From NCBI RefSeq assembly GCF_003815675.1, contig NZ_CP033918.1:1364001-1428000 (forward strand): 64,000 nucleotides of DNA, read 5' to 3'. Shown here one piece after another: positions 53,431 to 62,497 of the stretch; position 1 is the stretch's first letter, and every line of letters starts with the position of its first letter. A program made the position numbers and the translations under genes. The notes below the pieces were generated by a model. That model saw only the letters and a program-made list of their open reading frames with translations, was not told the DNA's origin and searched no databases. This DNA comes from Chryseobacterium sp. G0186 (GTDB lineage Bacteria; Bacteroidota; Bacteroidia; Flavobacteriales; Weeksellaceae).

Positions 53431-56409
53431 ATGATAAACAGAGGCTCAGAATGGAGAAAATGGAATTTCCATGTACATACTAAAGGTACTAATAAAAATG
53501 ATCAATTTACTTCCAAAACTTTAGATGAATTCTTTTACACATTTTTTAAAAAAGCATATGACAATAACGTTCAGGCAATCGGAATAACAGACTATTTCTC
53601 TATTGATCGATATAAAGATTCTTTGGAATATGTCTCACAAATTCAAACAAAAATTAATTCTACAACTGGAGCACAGTTGTTTACAGATGAAGAAATTAAC
53701 TTTATTAAGAATATATTTATTTTTCCTAATGTAGAACTTAGAATGTTACCTGCCACAGATAGAGCTCGTCTAATAAATATACATTGTATTTTTAATCCCG
53801 ACTACGTTGAACATCTTGAAAACGATTTTTTTGGTCACCTTACGAACCAAGATGGAAAAAAAATGAATAAACATGGTTTAATTGATTATGGACAAGAACT
53901 AGATGCGAATTTAGAAACAGATACTCTTAGATATAAAAAAGGAGTTGATAATTTTGTAATCGATTTAACATCCTTAAAAAAACTTATTAATGGAAATAAA
54001 AAATTTAATGAGAACTGCATATTAGTAGTTAGCAATTCAAACCAAGATGGAGCTTCTGGAGTTCAACAACATTATGATGTGTTTGAAAATGAAGATGGTT
54101 CATTAATGGGCCTAAGAACTTCTATTTATAAAATTTCGCATTGTATCTTTTCAACCAATCCAAAAGATATCAAATATTTTCTAGGAAAAAGATTAGAGGG
54201 TTCAAAAGATTATAACGAAGACATATATAAAAAAGAAGTTGAAGAAGTAATAAATAATAGAGGTTCTTTAAAGCCTTGCCTTGTTGGATGTGACTCCCAC
54301 TCAGAAACCACTCTTTTCAATAAGTTTACGTGGATTAAAGCAGATTTAACATTTGAAGGGTTACGCCAGATATGCTTTGAGCCTGAGCAAAGAGTTAAAA
54401 TACAAACTTATAAACCTGACTTTAAAGAAGAAAAAGTGATTATTGATAAGGTTAAATTTATTTCTCCTAATAAAAAATTTTTAGATACTGAAATTTATCT
54501 AAATTCAAACCTAAATGTAATTATTGGAGGTAAGTCTTCAGGAAAATCAATCCTCTTATATTCAGTCGCAAAAACACTTCTTCCCGATCAGGAAATATTA
54601 TTGACAGATATTGCAGAAGAGAAATATGATTTAAAATCAATAGATAGTGGATTTAATTTTGAAATCACTTCAAGATCAGGTATTTCACAATTAATGTTTA
54701 GAGATTTGGAGGAAAACTCAATTATGCCCGATATAAAATATATTCCACAAAACTACTTAGTTAAACTAGCCGAACCAGAACTTAATAAGAAAGGACGACC
54801 TCTTAATAAACTTGTAAGAGAGTTGATTAACGAAAATCCTGACTCTAAATCAAGATACAATAATTTTATTAAAAATGTCAAAAACTTTGATAAAGAAAGA
54901 GAGGATCTAATTAATCATTACTTTGATTTGAATGATGAAATTCACAAAATAGAAGCAAATTTAAAAACTAAGTCGAATAAAGAAGTTCTAGAAACAAACA
55001 TCAAAACGAATACTGAAAAAGTTGAAGAATTGAATAAAGAAGCTGGATTATCTGATGAAGAATTAATAAAATATAAAGAAGTACAAGGAAAAAAGGCTGA
55101 TAACAATCAAAAAAAAGAAGAATTCAAGGAAGATTTTAAACATACTAATGAATCTTTAAAAGAAATTGGACAGCAGGTTGATAACTTAAACACTTCGAAA
55201 AATACATTTATTAATGGTATTAAAGATGAGGGTATAAAAAAATATTACTGTCAAAAATTAGATTTGATTTCAAATCTTAAACATGAGATAGATTCTATGG
55301 TAGAAGAAATTAAGTTAGTGTCAGACGAAGAAGGGAAGAAATCCTTTACTAAGGATAATAAATTTAAAGAGCTTGTATCTACTATTGAACATACATCTAA
55401 GATTATTAACGAAGAATTGAAACCTTTTCAAAAAAATGAACAAATTCAACAACAGGTTAAAGTATTAAATGATTCTATATCTTCTGATAAAAAAACACTG
55501 ACTGAAATTGACCAACTCAATAAAGAAAAGGTAGAAAAGAATGAATCATTAACAAAATGTAAAGAGGATATATTTAAGATATATGATAGTACCTATCAAG
55601 AATATCAGCAAATTATTACTGATCTCAAAGGAAGAACAACAGATCTAGAAAAAGATGGACTAAAAATAGAAGGTATATCTCAATTTAATTTTGTGAAATT
55701 ATATAAAAATATTTTTGAAATTAGTGATGGTAGAAAAGCTCATTATAATTACTATCCAGAGATATTTAATGAACAAAAAAAGGCAACTTCAGATTTTGAA
55801 TATGCAATAATCAAAGCAGAGTTAGAAAAGATTTTCGACGAGATTTGTAATGGTAATTTTGCTATTCTTCCAAAAGTAAATAGAAAAGATGGAATAAAAA
55901 TATTATTGGATGATTATTTCTTTGATTACTGGAGAATAACTTATAAAAATGATAAACTAGGAGAAATGTCAACAGGTAAAGCTAGTTTTGTAATTTTAAT
56001 GTTGATTATTGGACTAAGTATATCGAAATCTCCTATTTTAATAGATCAACCAGAAGACAATTTAGATAACAGATCGATCACACGTGATTTAGTATTTTAT
56101 TTAAAGAATAAAAAACTGGAACGTCAAATCATTGTAGTAACCCACAATGCTAATATTGTAGTAAACTCAGATGCAGAAAACATTATTGTAGCCAATCAAA
56201 AAGGTCAAAATGATGTTGAATCTTCTAGTGAGTTTTTATTTGATTATATAAATGGAGCGATTGAAAATAGTTCACCAATAAATAAAGAAGAAAAAGACCT
56301 TTTAAAATCAATGGGAATCAGAGAACATATTGCTGACATTGTAGAAGGAGGTAAAGATGCTTTTCTCCTTAGAGAAAAAAGATACCGTTTCGAAAAATTA
56401 TTATCATAA
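53431..56409 (+). CDS. TrlF-like protein: PHP hydrolase domain fused to SMC/ABC-type ATPase
   Basis: This 992-residue protein has an N-terminal PHP domain with metal-binding NFHVHTKGT (H14, H16) and GCDSH (D288, H290). Then comes an SMC/RecN-like ATPase split by a long coiled coil (about 475-760): Walker A GGKSSGKS (366-373), ABC signature MSTGKAS, Walker B PILIDQPEDN (D872, E875) and H-loop VTHNAN. This is the layout of TrlF-type proteins, found in variable genome regions and often near defence genes. It probably senses DNA or RNA and cleaves nucleic acid or nucleotides, but this is inference. The gene is notably A-rich with codon use unlike its neighbours, and sits beside repeats, which suggests horizontal gain. 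Confidence 0.85.
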   Translation: MINRGSEWRKWNFHVHTKGTNKNDQFTSKTLDEFFYTFFKKAYDNNVQAIGITDYFSIDRYKDSLEYVSQIQTKINSTTGAQLFTDEEINFIKNIFIFPNVELRMLPATDRARLINIHCIFNPDYVEHLENDFFGHLTNQDGKKMNKHGLIDYGQELDANLETDTLRYKKGVDNFVIDLTSLKKLINGNKKFNENCILVVSNSNQDGASGVQQHYDVFENEDGSLMGLRTSIYKISHCIFSTNPKDIKYFLGKRLEGSKDYNEDIYKKEVEEVINNRGSLKPCLVGCDSHSETTLFNKFTWIKADLTFEGLRQICFEPEQRVKIQTYKPDFKEEKVIIDKVKFISPNKKFLDTEIYLNSNLNVIIGGKSSGKSILLYSVAKTLLPDQEILLTDIAEEKYDLKSIDSGFNFEITSRSGISQLMFRDLEENSIMPDIKYIPQNYLVKLAEPELNKKGRPLNKLVRELINENPDSKSRYNNFIKNVKNFDKEREDLINHYFDLNDEIHKIEANLKTKSNKEVLETNIKTNTEKVEELNKEAGLSDEELIKYKEVQGKKADNNQKKEEFKEDFKHTNESLKEIGQQVDNLNTSKNTFINGIKDEGIKKYYCQKLDLISNLKHEIDSMVEEIKLVSDEEGKKSFTKDNKFKELVSTIEHTSKIINEELKPFQKNEQIQQQVKVLNDSISSDKKTLTEIDQLNKEKVEKNESLTKCKEDIFKIYDSTYQEYQQIITDLKGRTTDLEKDGLKIEGISQFNFVKLYKNIFEISDGRKAHYNYYPEIFNEQKKATSDFEYAIIKAELEKIFDEICNGNFAILPKVNRKDGIKILLDDYFFDYWRITYKNDKLGEMSTGKASFVILMLIIGLSISKSPILIDQPEDNLDNRSITRDLVFYLKNKKLERQIIVVTHNANIVVNSDAENIIVANQKGQNDVESSSEFLFDYINGAIENSSPINKEEKDLLKSMGIREHIADIVEGGKDAFLLREKRYRFEKLLS

Positions 56410-56500
56410 TTTATTACTATTCCCTAGCTCTCCAAAGCCTTCCAACTTTGAAACAAGTTGAAAAAAAATGCCCTTATTTACCAGCTAAAAGTCAGAAGAT

Positions 56501-56554
56501 TTACGCAGAAAAAAATAAAAACCACTTATTTTTTTCTAATTGTATTCTGCGTAA
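56501..56554. terminator. Long bidirectional hairpin between convergent genes
   Basis: An inner stem of 12 bp (AGAAAAAAATAA with TTATTTTTTTCT, 7-base loop) is nested between TTACGCAGAA and TTCTGCGTAA, which also pair perfectly. The structure reaches into the last codons of the ceramidase-like gene (stop at 56526-56528). It would end transcription from both sides. Confidence 0.6.
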
Positions 56555-57197
56555 GACTGATATAATTAAACATACAAAAGGTAGCTGCTGCCCCAAACGT
56601 ATGCCATAAAAAGTGGGTTCCGAAACTCAGCCATCCCCATTTATCCGCTATGCGGAAAGTAAGGGCAAAAACAAATGATAATAGGGCAAAACCCACCCAT
56701 TTGCCGGCTTTCCATTGGGTATAGATTAAATAACTCAATACCGAGAAAAGGACAAATGAAGCCATGATGGCGTAATTGACGTTGATAAAAAGAGAGGTGT
56801 TATCAATCATAATCCAGTTTCTCAAGGCAAACATGAGTATCAGATATACGAGAACCATCACAACAGCATAGTACCATTTGGTGACCTGAGCGACAAAATA
56901 AAATCCGGCAGACAGACAGAGCAACATAATGGGCATCCAGTCCATCATAATAAATACCGGCCATTGTCTGAATGAATGATAAATAGTTCCCCCTATGGCA
57001 CCAATATATAATAAAACCAGGCAGTAGGCTAAAAAAGGATATTCTTTAAAGTTGCCTTTTATTTTAATGGTCCAAAAAATGGCTAAGACTAAAAAAAACA
57101 CGGCAGTTACTGCATTTAACGGCTCCGGAAAAAACTGAGCCATATCTGTTTCTTTATATAACATGCCTCCGTCAGGAGGTATTTGGTTTATCGGCAT
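56526..57197 (-). CDS. Ceramidase-like (CREST superfamily) seven-helix membrane protein
   Basis: This 223-residue protein has seven hydrophobic helices and little else. The zinc-site pattern of alkaline ceramidases and relatives is visible: GTIYHSFR in helix 2-3, MMDWMPI (Asp) in the next helix and FGTHFLWHTFGAA (His pair) in the last helix. It begins with an EPLNAVTAVFF segment like the E-P-x-N start of ceramidases. Members of this superfamily are metal-dependent lipid amide hydrolases. Bacteroidota make sphingolipids, so a ceramide-type lipid is a reasonable substrate, but this is not shown. It is a single gene. Confidence 0.78.
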   Translation of the reverse strand: MPINQIPPDGGMLYKETDMAQFFPEPLNAVTAVFFLVLAIFWTIKIKGNFKEYPFLAYCLVLLYIGAIGGTIYHSFRQWPVFIMMDWMPIMLLCLSAGFYFVAQVTKWYYAVVMVLVYLILMFALRNWIMIDNTSLFINVNYAIMASFVLFSVLSYLIYTQWKAGKWVGFALLSFVFALTFRIADKWGWLSFGTHFLWHTFGAAATFCMFNYISLTQNTIRKK

Positions 57198-57468
57198 TGT
57201 CTTTAATATACTTCTTCTAAATATAGAAAAAATTATGGGATGATATACCTGGATGTATCCGATTCCATTTTATAAAATTGTTAATTCTACTTCTCATCCC
57301 AATAAACCAGATTGATTATAAACAAATATTGTTTTTTGATTCGTACATTTAAATATATCGCTTTCTGTTTTTATGGCGCCATATGCATTTTGATTAGAAA
57401 CTTCCATTCAAAATCAAAAATTCCCAGTTACAACAAAATTATACTTTCTTACAATGGATAGATTTATT

Positions 57469-58797
57469 TCACTGCATTAACTTGATCCCGGTTACTATTC
57501 CTTTTTTATTGAGTAAAAACCTGAGTTTTGCATTGGCTTCCAATGAATAAAACTCATTTTCTCCGGTTCTCTTCAGGAGTACCTTCCGGCTTTCCTTAGC
57601 ATCTTCTTTTTCATTGTCATGCATTGCAAGATATAAATGGTTTTTCCCGGCCTGCGTTATTCTGAACTTTCCAATGCTGATAATTCCTGCTAATTTCGCA
57701 CTGTAAACCCCTGTGTAGATTTGTGTGTGAGGTACATTTATATTTTCATATGCCGTAAGATCCGGTCTTTGATATGGAGTATGATAATATTTTGAGGCTA
57801 TCCCTAATGCGATATCATTCAGTTTAATATTCGTTCCATTTGTAAGAATAGTCAACGTCAGATGATCTGTGGTAAAGTAGATTGTAGCTGCCCGAAATTC
57901 ATCAATTCTTCCGGTATGACCGTATCCATTTTTATCATGAAAGGGTGTTCTGAACAACCCATACCCGATCCCGGTCTGCAAATCTGTCTTTTCCATTTGT
58001 TCCAATGATTTTTTGGACACCAGATTCCCACTAAAAAGAGCCAACATCAGTCTGGACAAATCTTCAGTAGTAGAAACCATTGCCCCTGCAGCAAGTGTAA
58101 AACTTGGGTGGGTATCATTTTCTCTCAACCAGACTTCTCCATCAAATTTATAGGAATTATTTCGCTTAAAGCTTTCTCTTTCATCTGTTTCGTAATACGT
58201 ATTTTGAAGCCCCAATGGATTGATAATACGGGATTTTATATTTTCCGAATACCCCTTTTTCGTTATATCTTCTATGATATACCCCAATAACGTATAATTG
58301 GAGTTGCTATAGGAGCTTTCCCGATTAGGTTTAGATTCAGGTTTACCCTGCTTTATGAGTTTCAGTATATTTTCTTTGGGGTAGATATGACTTTTCTGGT
58401 TGTAATAGTCTTCCCACTCTAAATAATTATAAATTCCGCTGGTATGGCTCAGAAGATTTCCGATTGTTATTTCATCAGCATTTTGTATGGTCGGATAAAA
58501 CGTACTGAGTTTCGTGTCAAGTCTCAGTTTTCCTTCCTCAATAAGCTGAAAAACAACAACTGCAGTGAAAATTTTAGTAATTGACCCTATTCTGTAGGTA
58601 TCAGTACCGTTTGGAAACTTATTGAACTCTCCTCTATAAATAGTTTCTCTGTCTTTTTGAAGCAAGACACTCCCTGAAAAAGCGTTGTTTTCCTGAAAAT
58701 AATTCATCAGGCTGTCAATTGATCTTTTGTAATCAGCACTTTGCGAAGAAGTGATTCCAAAGAAGTGGAAGATAAGTAAAAGAAAGAGTCTTTTCAT
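57469..58797 (-). CDS. Serine hydrolase, class C beta-lactamase-like
   Basis: This 442-residue protein has a signal peptide (KRLFLLLIFHFFGITSSQS). The beta-lactamase-related domain has SITK (S72, K75), YSN (163-165) and GHTGR in place of the KTG box. This full catalytic set is seen in D-Ala-D-Ala peptidase and esterase relatives. The C-terminal 100 residues form an extra beta-rich domain (YTGVYSAKLAGIISIGKFRI). Activity on beta-lactams cannot be concluded from the sequence. It is divergent from a LytS/LytTR pair, with a probable LytTR binding site 59 bp before its start. Confidence 0.88.
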   Translation of the reverse strand: MKRLFLLLIFHFFGITSSQSADYKRSIDSLMNYFQENNAFSGSVLLQKDRETIYRGEFNKFPNGTDTYRIGSITKIFTAVVVFQLIEEGKLRLDTKLSTFYPTIQNADEITIGNLLSHTSGIYNYLEWEDYYNQKSHIYPKENILKLIKQGKPESKPNRESSYSNSNYTLLGYIIEDITKKGYSENIKSRIINPLGLQNTYYETDERESFKRNNSYKFDGEVWLRENDTHPSFTLAAGAMVSTTEDLSRLMLALFSGNLVSKKSLEQMEKTDLQTGIGYGLFRTPFHDKNGYGHTGRIDEFRAATIYFTTDHLTLTILTNGTNIKLNDIALGIASKYYHTPYQRPDLTAYENINVPHTQIYTGVYSAKLAGIISIGKFRITQAGKNHLYLAMHDNEKEDAKESRKVLLKRTGENEFYSLEANAKLRFLLNKKGIVTGIKLMQ

Positions 58798-58855
58798 AGT
58801 TCAGTTTTTATGCTCACAAATGAAAGAATAACTCTTTATCATTTTTCATTTTTTT

Positions 58856-58885
58856 GACCAACAACATCATCATAGGGACCAACAA
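58856..58885. promoter_or_regulatory. Direct repeat 9-12-9 bp, probable LytTR-regulator binding site
   Basis: GACCAACAA occurs at 58856-58864 and again at 58877-58885, with exactly 12 bp between (21-bp pitch). LytTR-domain regulators such as AgrA, AlgR and YpdB bind pairs of 9-bp direct repeats spaced 12-13 bp. The site lies in the 200-bp divergent region between the serine hydrolase gene and the LytS/LytTR operon. It probably serves autoregulation and control of the hydrolase. Confidence 0.62.
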
Positions 58886-58997
58886 TTTGGACACTATTTT
58901 TCTTGTGTTTGTCAATGATTAATGCCCATTCGTCCAAAAAAAAATTAGTAACCATTGAAAATATTTAACTTTACCATCTTATAAAAATAAATAACCA

Positions 58998-60038
58998 TTG
59001 AACAGATATAGTTTTCTGAGAATATTTGTAAACCTTGTGTTTATCATCTGTATATTTTCAGCCCCTGTAATTAATCATGATAAGAATATTCCTGTAGGTT
59101 TTATTTTCTTTTATAACATTCTGCTTTTCGCTCCTGCGTGGCTGAATAATTTATGGCTTCTCCCCAAGCTTCAATACAATAAAAGGATACAGCAGTATTG
59201 TGTTTCTATAATTACCATCATCTTATGTACTACATTCATATTAGGTCAATATTTACAATGGTTATATCAGAGCTTTCATACTACAGAACTGATTAATTTC
59301 ACTTCGGTTGCAGCCACCTCTTCTGCTCCGGCAGGACTAGAAAAGTACCAGTATTATTTTGATGTTTTTCCAGGAATTATTATTGTTTTGGGAATCATGA
59401 TGATTGGGTATGCCATTCAACAATTTGTATTGAAAATCAAAAAAGAAAAACAAATACAGACTCAGCAAACCATTGCAGAACTTAGTGTATTAAAATCACA
59501 AATCAGCCCTCACTTTCTCTTCAATGTACTCAATAGCCTGTACTCTTTATCTCTTAAAAAATCAGATGAAACCCCGGATGTTGTTTTAAAACTCTCTGAT
59601 ATTCTGCGTTATTCTTTATACGAAACACATGTAAAAGAAGTTTCCGTCACCGATGAAATACATATTCTGAATACCTATATCGATATTGAAAGACTAAGAA
59701 TGCCTGAAAATGTAAGGATCACATTTCAATACGATGATATAAAAAAACACGTCAGGATTACCCCCATGCTATTACTTCCCTTGTTAGAAAATGCATTCAA
59801 ACATGGCACAGATTCTACGGTTGGACATTCTTACATCCATGCAAAACTAAGCTGCAATGATATTAACCTTATCTTTACTTGTGAAAATAATTTTAAAGAA
59901 TCGAGGCGGAAAGATGTAGGCGGAATTGGAATTGAAAACATCCGCAAACGTTTACATTTGATGTATCCCACAAGGCATCAATTTCAAATTGAAAAAAGCG
60001 ATGATGTTTTTAAAGTAATGCTTGAAATCAAATTCTAG
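58998..60038 (+). CDS. LytS/YehU-type sensor histidine kinase
   Basis: This 346-residue protein has four membrane helices in the first 150 residues and no recognised extracellular domain. The PF06580-type kinase domain has SQISPHFLFNVLNSLYSLS (phospho-accepting His in the ISPHFLFN box), and ATP-binding LLPLLENAFKHG and GGIGIENIRKRL. The start codon is TTG; a stop lies two codons upstream and no ATG would give the first helix. It is followed after 3 bp by its LytTR partner. The signal is unknown. Confidence 0.9.
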   Translation: MNRYSFLRIFVNLVFIICIFSAPVINHDKNIPVGFIFFYNILLFAPAWLNNLWLLPKLQYNKRIQQYCVSIITIILCTTFILGQYLQWLYQSFHTTELINFTSVAATSSAPAGLEKYQYYFDVFPGIIIVLGIMMIGYAIQQFVLKIKKEKQIQTQQTIAELSVLKSQISPHFLFNVLNSLYSLSLKKSDETPDVVLKLSDILRYSLYETHVKEVSVTDEIHILNTYIDIERLRMPENVRITFQYDDIKKHVRITPMLLLPLLENAFKHGTDSTVGHSYIHAKLSCNDINLIFTCENNFKESRRKDVGGIGIENIRKRLHLMYPTRHQFQIEKSDDVFKVMLEIKF

Positions 60039-60041
60039 AAA

Positions 60042-60773
60042 ATGACAAAAATAAAATGTTTAGTAGTAGATGATGAAAAACTGGCTCAGGATGTTCTGAT
60101 TCATCACATTTCAAAATTTGAAATTTTGCAGGTAGAAAGTGTTTGTAATAATGTTTTTGAATTGATTACTTTTCTCAATAGAAACAAAGACATCGATTTA
60201 ATTTTTCTGGATATTAAAATGCCGGAAATCAGCGGAACAGATTTCGTTAATCTATTTAATCATCCACCTGCTATTATCTATACCACAGCATACAATCAAT
60301 ATGCATTAGATGCATTTGACCAAAGTGCTATTGATTATTTGCTTAAACCCATCTCTTTAGAACGTTTTGCCAAAAGCATCCAAAAAGTAACTCAATTCCT
60401 GAGACCTGTACAGCAGAATCAACCTCTCATCAATGCAGAAAAAGAGAATGAGAGCTTTTATGTGAAAAGTGATAAACGTTTGATGAAAATTAATCCTGCA
60501 GAATTAATTTATATTGAAGGAATGGGCAATTACTTGAATCTACACACCGAAACCGATACGATAATGATTCACGCAACCTTAACTTCCTTTGAAGAAAACT
60601 TAAAACACCTCCATTATATTTCTAGGGTTCATAAATCATTTTTTATCAATCTCAATAAAATAAATTATCTCGAACAGCATGTCATTATATTGAACAATAA
60701 AAAAAGTATCCCCATAGGATTAAGTTACCGTCAACAGTTTTATGATCGGTTGAAAATAATGCAGATAAAATAG
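60042..60773 (+). CDS. LytTR-family response regulator
   Basis: This 243-residue protein has a receiver domain (1-120) with VVDDE, phospho-acceptor D57 in IFLDIKMPEISG, and YTTAYNQYALDAFDQSAIDYLLKPI. A LytTR DNA-binding domain follows (about 140-240; FYVKSDKRLMKINPAELIYIEGMGNYL, ISRVHKSFFINLNKI). It is the cognate regulator of the upstream kinase. A 9-12-9 direct repeat of the kind bound by LytTR domains lies before the kinase gene. The S41-type protease gene 112 bp downstream may be a further target. Confidence 0.94.
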   Translation: MTKIKCLVVDDEKLAQDVLIHHISKFEILQVESVCNNVFELITFLNRNKDIDLIFLDIKMPEISGTDFVNLFNHPPAIIYTTAYNQYALDAFDQSAIDYLLKPISLERFAKSIQKVTQFLRPVQQNQPLINAEKENESFYVKSDKRLMKINPAELIYIEGMGNYLNLHTETDTIMIHATLTSFEENLKHLHYISRVHKSFFINLNKINYLEQHVIILNNKKSIPIGLSYRQQFYDRLKIMQIK

Positions 60774-60885
60774 ATCAAAAACACGAAATCAGCGATGTGA
60801 ATATTACAATCTTGCAGAAGTTTTCGAATTAATCAACCCGTCTACAATACTATATTAGTTACTATTTTTATGAAAGTTTTACAGT

Positions 60886-62313
60886 ATGAAAGTTAAAGTT
60901 TTATTTCTGCTCTTATTTTTGAAAATAAATTTCAGTGTTGCACAAAGCAGCTCTTTGTTTGATAAATCCTTAAAAAAAGACAGTATTACTTCTGAATTTA
61001 CAGAGTTGTACAACCTGATCAATACGATTCATCCCGGACAGTTTATGTTTACTTCGAAAAAAGAGTTTGACAAAACCTATTTTGATTTAAAAAGCTCAAT
61101 CAAAAATGATTTATCAATTGTAGAATACTATAAACTGACTGCTACATTGATGGCAAAAATTAAAGATGGGCATACAGCAGTTGACAGAGGTAACATTTCA
61201 ACATTACTAAAAGAAAAGTTAGTTTTCCCATTCAGCATTTACAAAATTGAGGATCAATATTATTTTGACAGATCAATTGCAGAAAACAACAATTATACAG
61301 GTTTACAGATCCTTACAATAAACGGAAAAAACATTCATTCAGTGGTAAACGAAATCAAACAGTTTATTCATCTTGAAGGAAATAATGAAACGGGATTAAA
61401 TACAAGGTTTAAAAATTTTCCTTTCTATTATTTTATATATAATCAATCCGAAGGATTTGAAATCGAATATATTGATGAGAATAAACGTGTTCAAAAAGCA
61501 ATTTTTAAGGGAATTACTTATGATACCTTTACAAAAAACACTGCCGAAAATATTCTGCCATTAACGACAGACTTCAGAGTCAATAACATTGCCATACTTA
61601 AATTTCATTCTTTTGAAAATGGCTACAACGAAGCTGATAGAAAGGCTGCCCAAGAACAGTTAGATACTTTTTTTGCAAAGATTGACAGTCTAAAAATCAA
61701 AAATTTGGTTATAGACCTACGTGACAACAGTGGTGGTGCGGCGGAAATAGCCAATTACTTATTTTCATATCTGGTGAATGTACCCTATTCTTATCTTGAG
61801 TACATGGGTGCAAAATACAACAGTGGAAAAGACTGGAAACACTACGCACAGTTTCCTGCTAATATTGAAGAAATAAATTTAGGAGAAACTAAACGTATAA
61901 ACGGACTCAATTGTTATACCTCTACAAACAGTCCAGACGATTACTGGTGGTTTAAAAAACAAGAAAATAAAGCAAATTTCTACAAAGGAAAAATCAGTGT
62001 TTTGATGAATGGTGGATGTTTTTCAACAACCGGACATTTATTGTCATTAATGCGGGAGTATAAAATTGGAAAATTCTACGGTGAATACTCTCAAGGAAGT
62101 AACTATAGTAATTCAGGAGGGCAGGCATTTATTTTACCCTATTCGAAAACACGGGTTTGGATCCCTACTTTTCAATACAAAATGAAAACGCCTAATTTTA
62201 TTAATGATCCAAAAGGAATAAAACCAGATATTGAAATACAAATACAACCCAACGACCTGAAGACAAAATTTGATAGACAAATGGATTTTGTAATAAAATC
62301 CATCCAAAAATAG
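60886..62313 (+). CDS. S41-family (C-terminal processing-type) peptidase-like secreted protein
   Basis: This 475-residue protein has a signal peptide (VKVLFLLLFLKINFSVAQ). It has a helical N-terminal region and a S41-like core: KNLVIDLRDNSGGAAEIANYL, the strand KISVLMNGGCFSTTGHLLSL with the expected nucleophile Ser in the CFSTTG turn, and GEYSQGSNYSNSGG. KGIKPDIEIQ near the end is typical of the family. It is probably a periplasmic or surface protease. It follows the LytS/LytTR pair and may respond to it. Confidence 0.85.
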   Translation: MKVKVLFLLLFLKINFSVAQSSSLFDKSLKKDSITSEFTELYNLINTIHPGQFMFTSKKEFDKTYFDLKSSIKNDLSIVEYYKLTATLMAKIKDGHTAVDRGNISTLLKEKLVFPFSIYKIEDQYYFDRSIAENNNYTGLQILTINGKNIHSVVNEIKQFIHLEGNNETGLNTRFKNFPFYYFIYNQSEGFEIEYIDENKRVQKAIFKGITYDTFTKNTAENILPLTTDFRVNNIAILKFHSFENGYNEADRKAAQEQLDTFFAKIDSLKIKNLVIDLRDNSGGAAEIANYLFSYLVNVPYSYLEYMGAKYNSGKDWKHYAQFPANIEEINLGETKRINGLNCYTSTNSPDDYWWFKKQENKANFYKGKISVLMNGGCFSTTGHLLSLMREYKIGKFYGEYSQGSNYSNSGGQAFILPYSKTRVWIPTFQYKMKTPNFINDPKGIKPDIEIQIQPNDLKTKFDRQMDFVIKSIQK

Positions 62314-62497
62314 GTATCCAACATTTTGATTATCAGCATTAAATAAAAACATGTTAGTTTATAACAAATTAATTAAAAACAGGAATTCTTCTCCAGGATT
62401 TTCTTTGATAGCAACAACAAATACCTTGGCTGTAAATCTTTTTACATAGCTACAATTAATACCAGTATATTTATATTCTAAAAATCATTTAAAGTCA

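Noticed and set aside
57375..57384. ATGGCGCCAT palindrome, similar to the core of the terminator at 17,879
   Set aside because: It is only 10 bp, has no T tract or longer stem, and probably shares the GGCGCC core by chance.
58998..60773. Idea that the LytS/LytTR pair controls the polysaccharide locus
   Set aside because: The LytTR-type direct repeat found here was not seen in the polysaccharide gaps, which instead carry an inverted TTCCA/TGGAA dyad.
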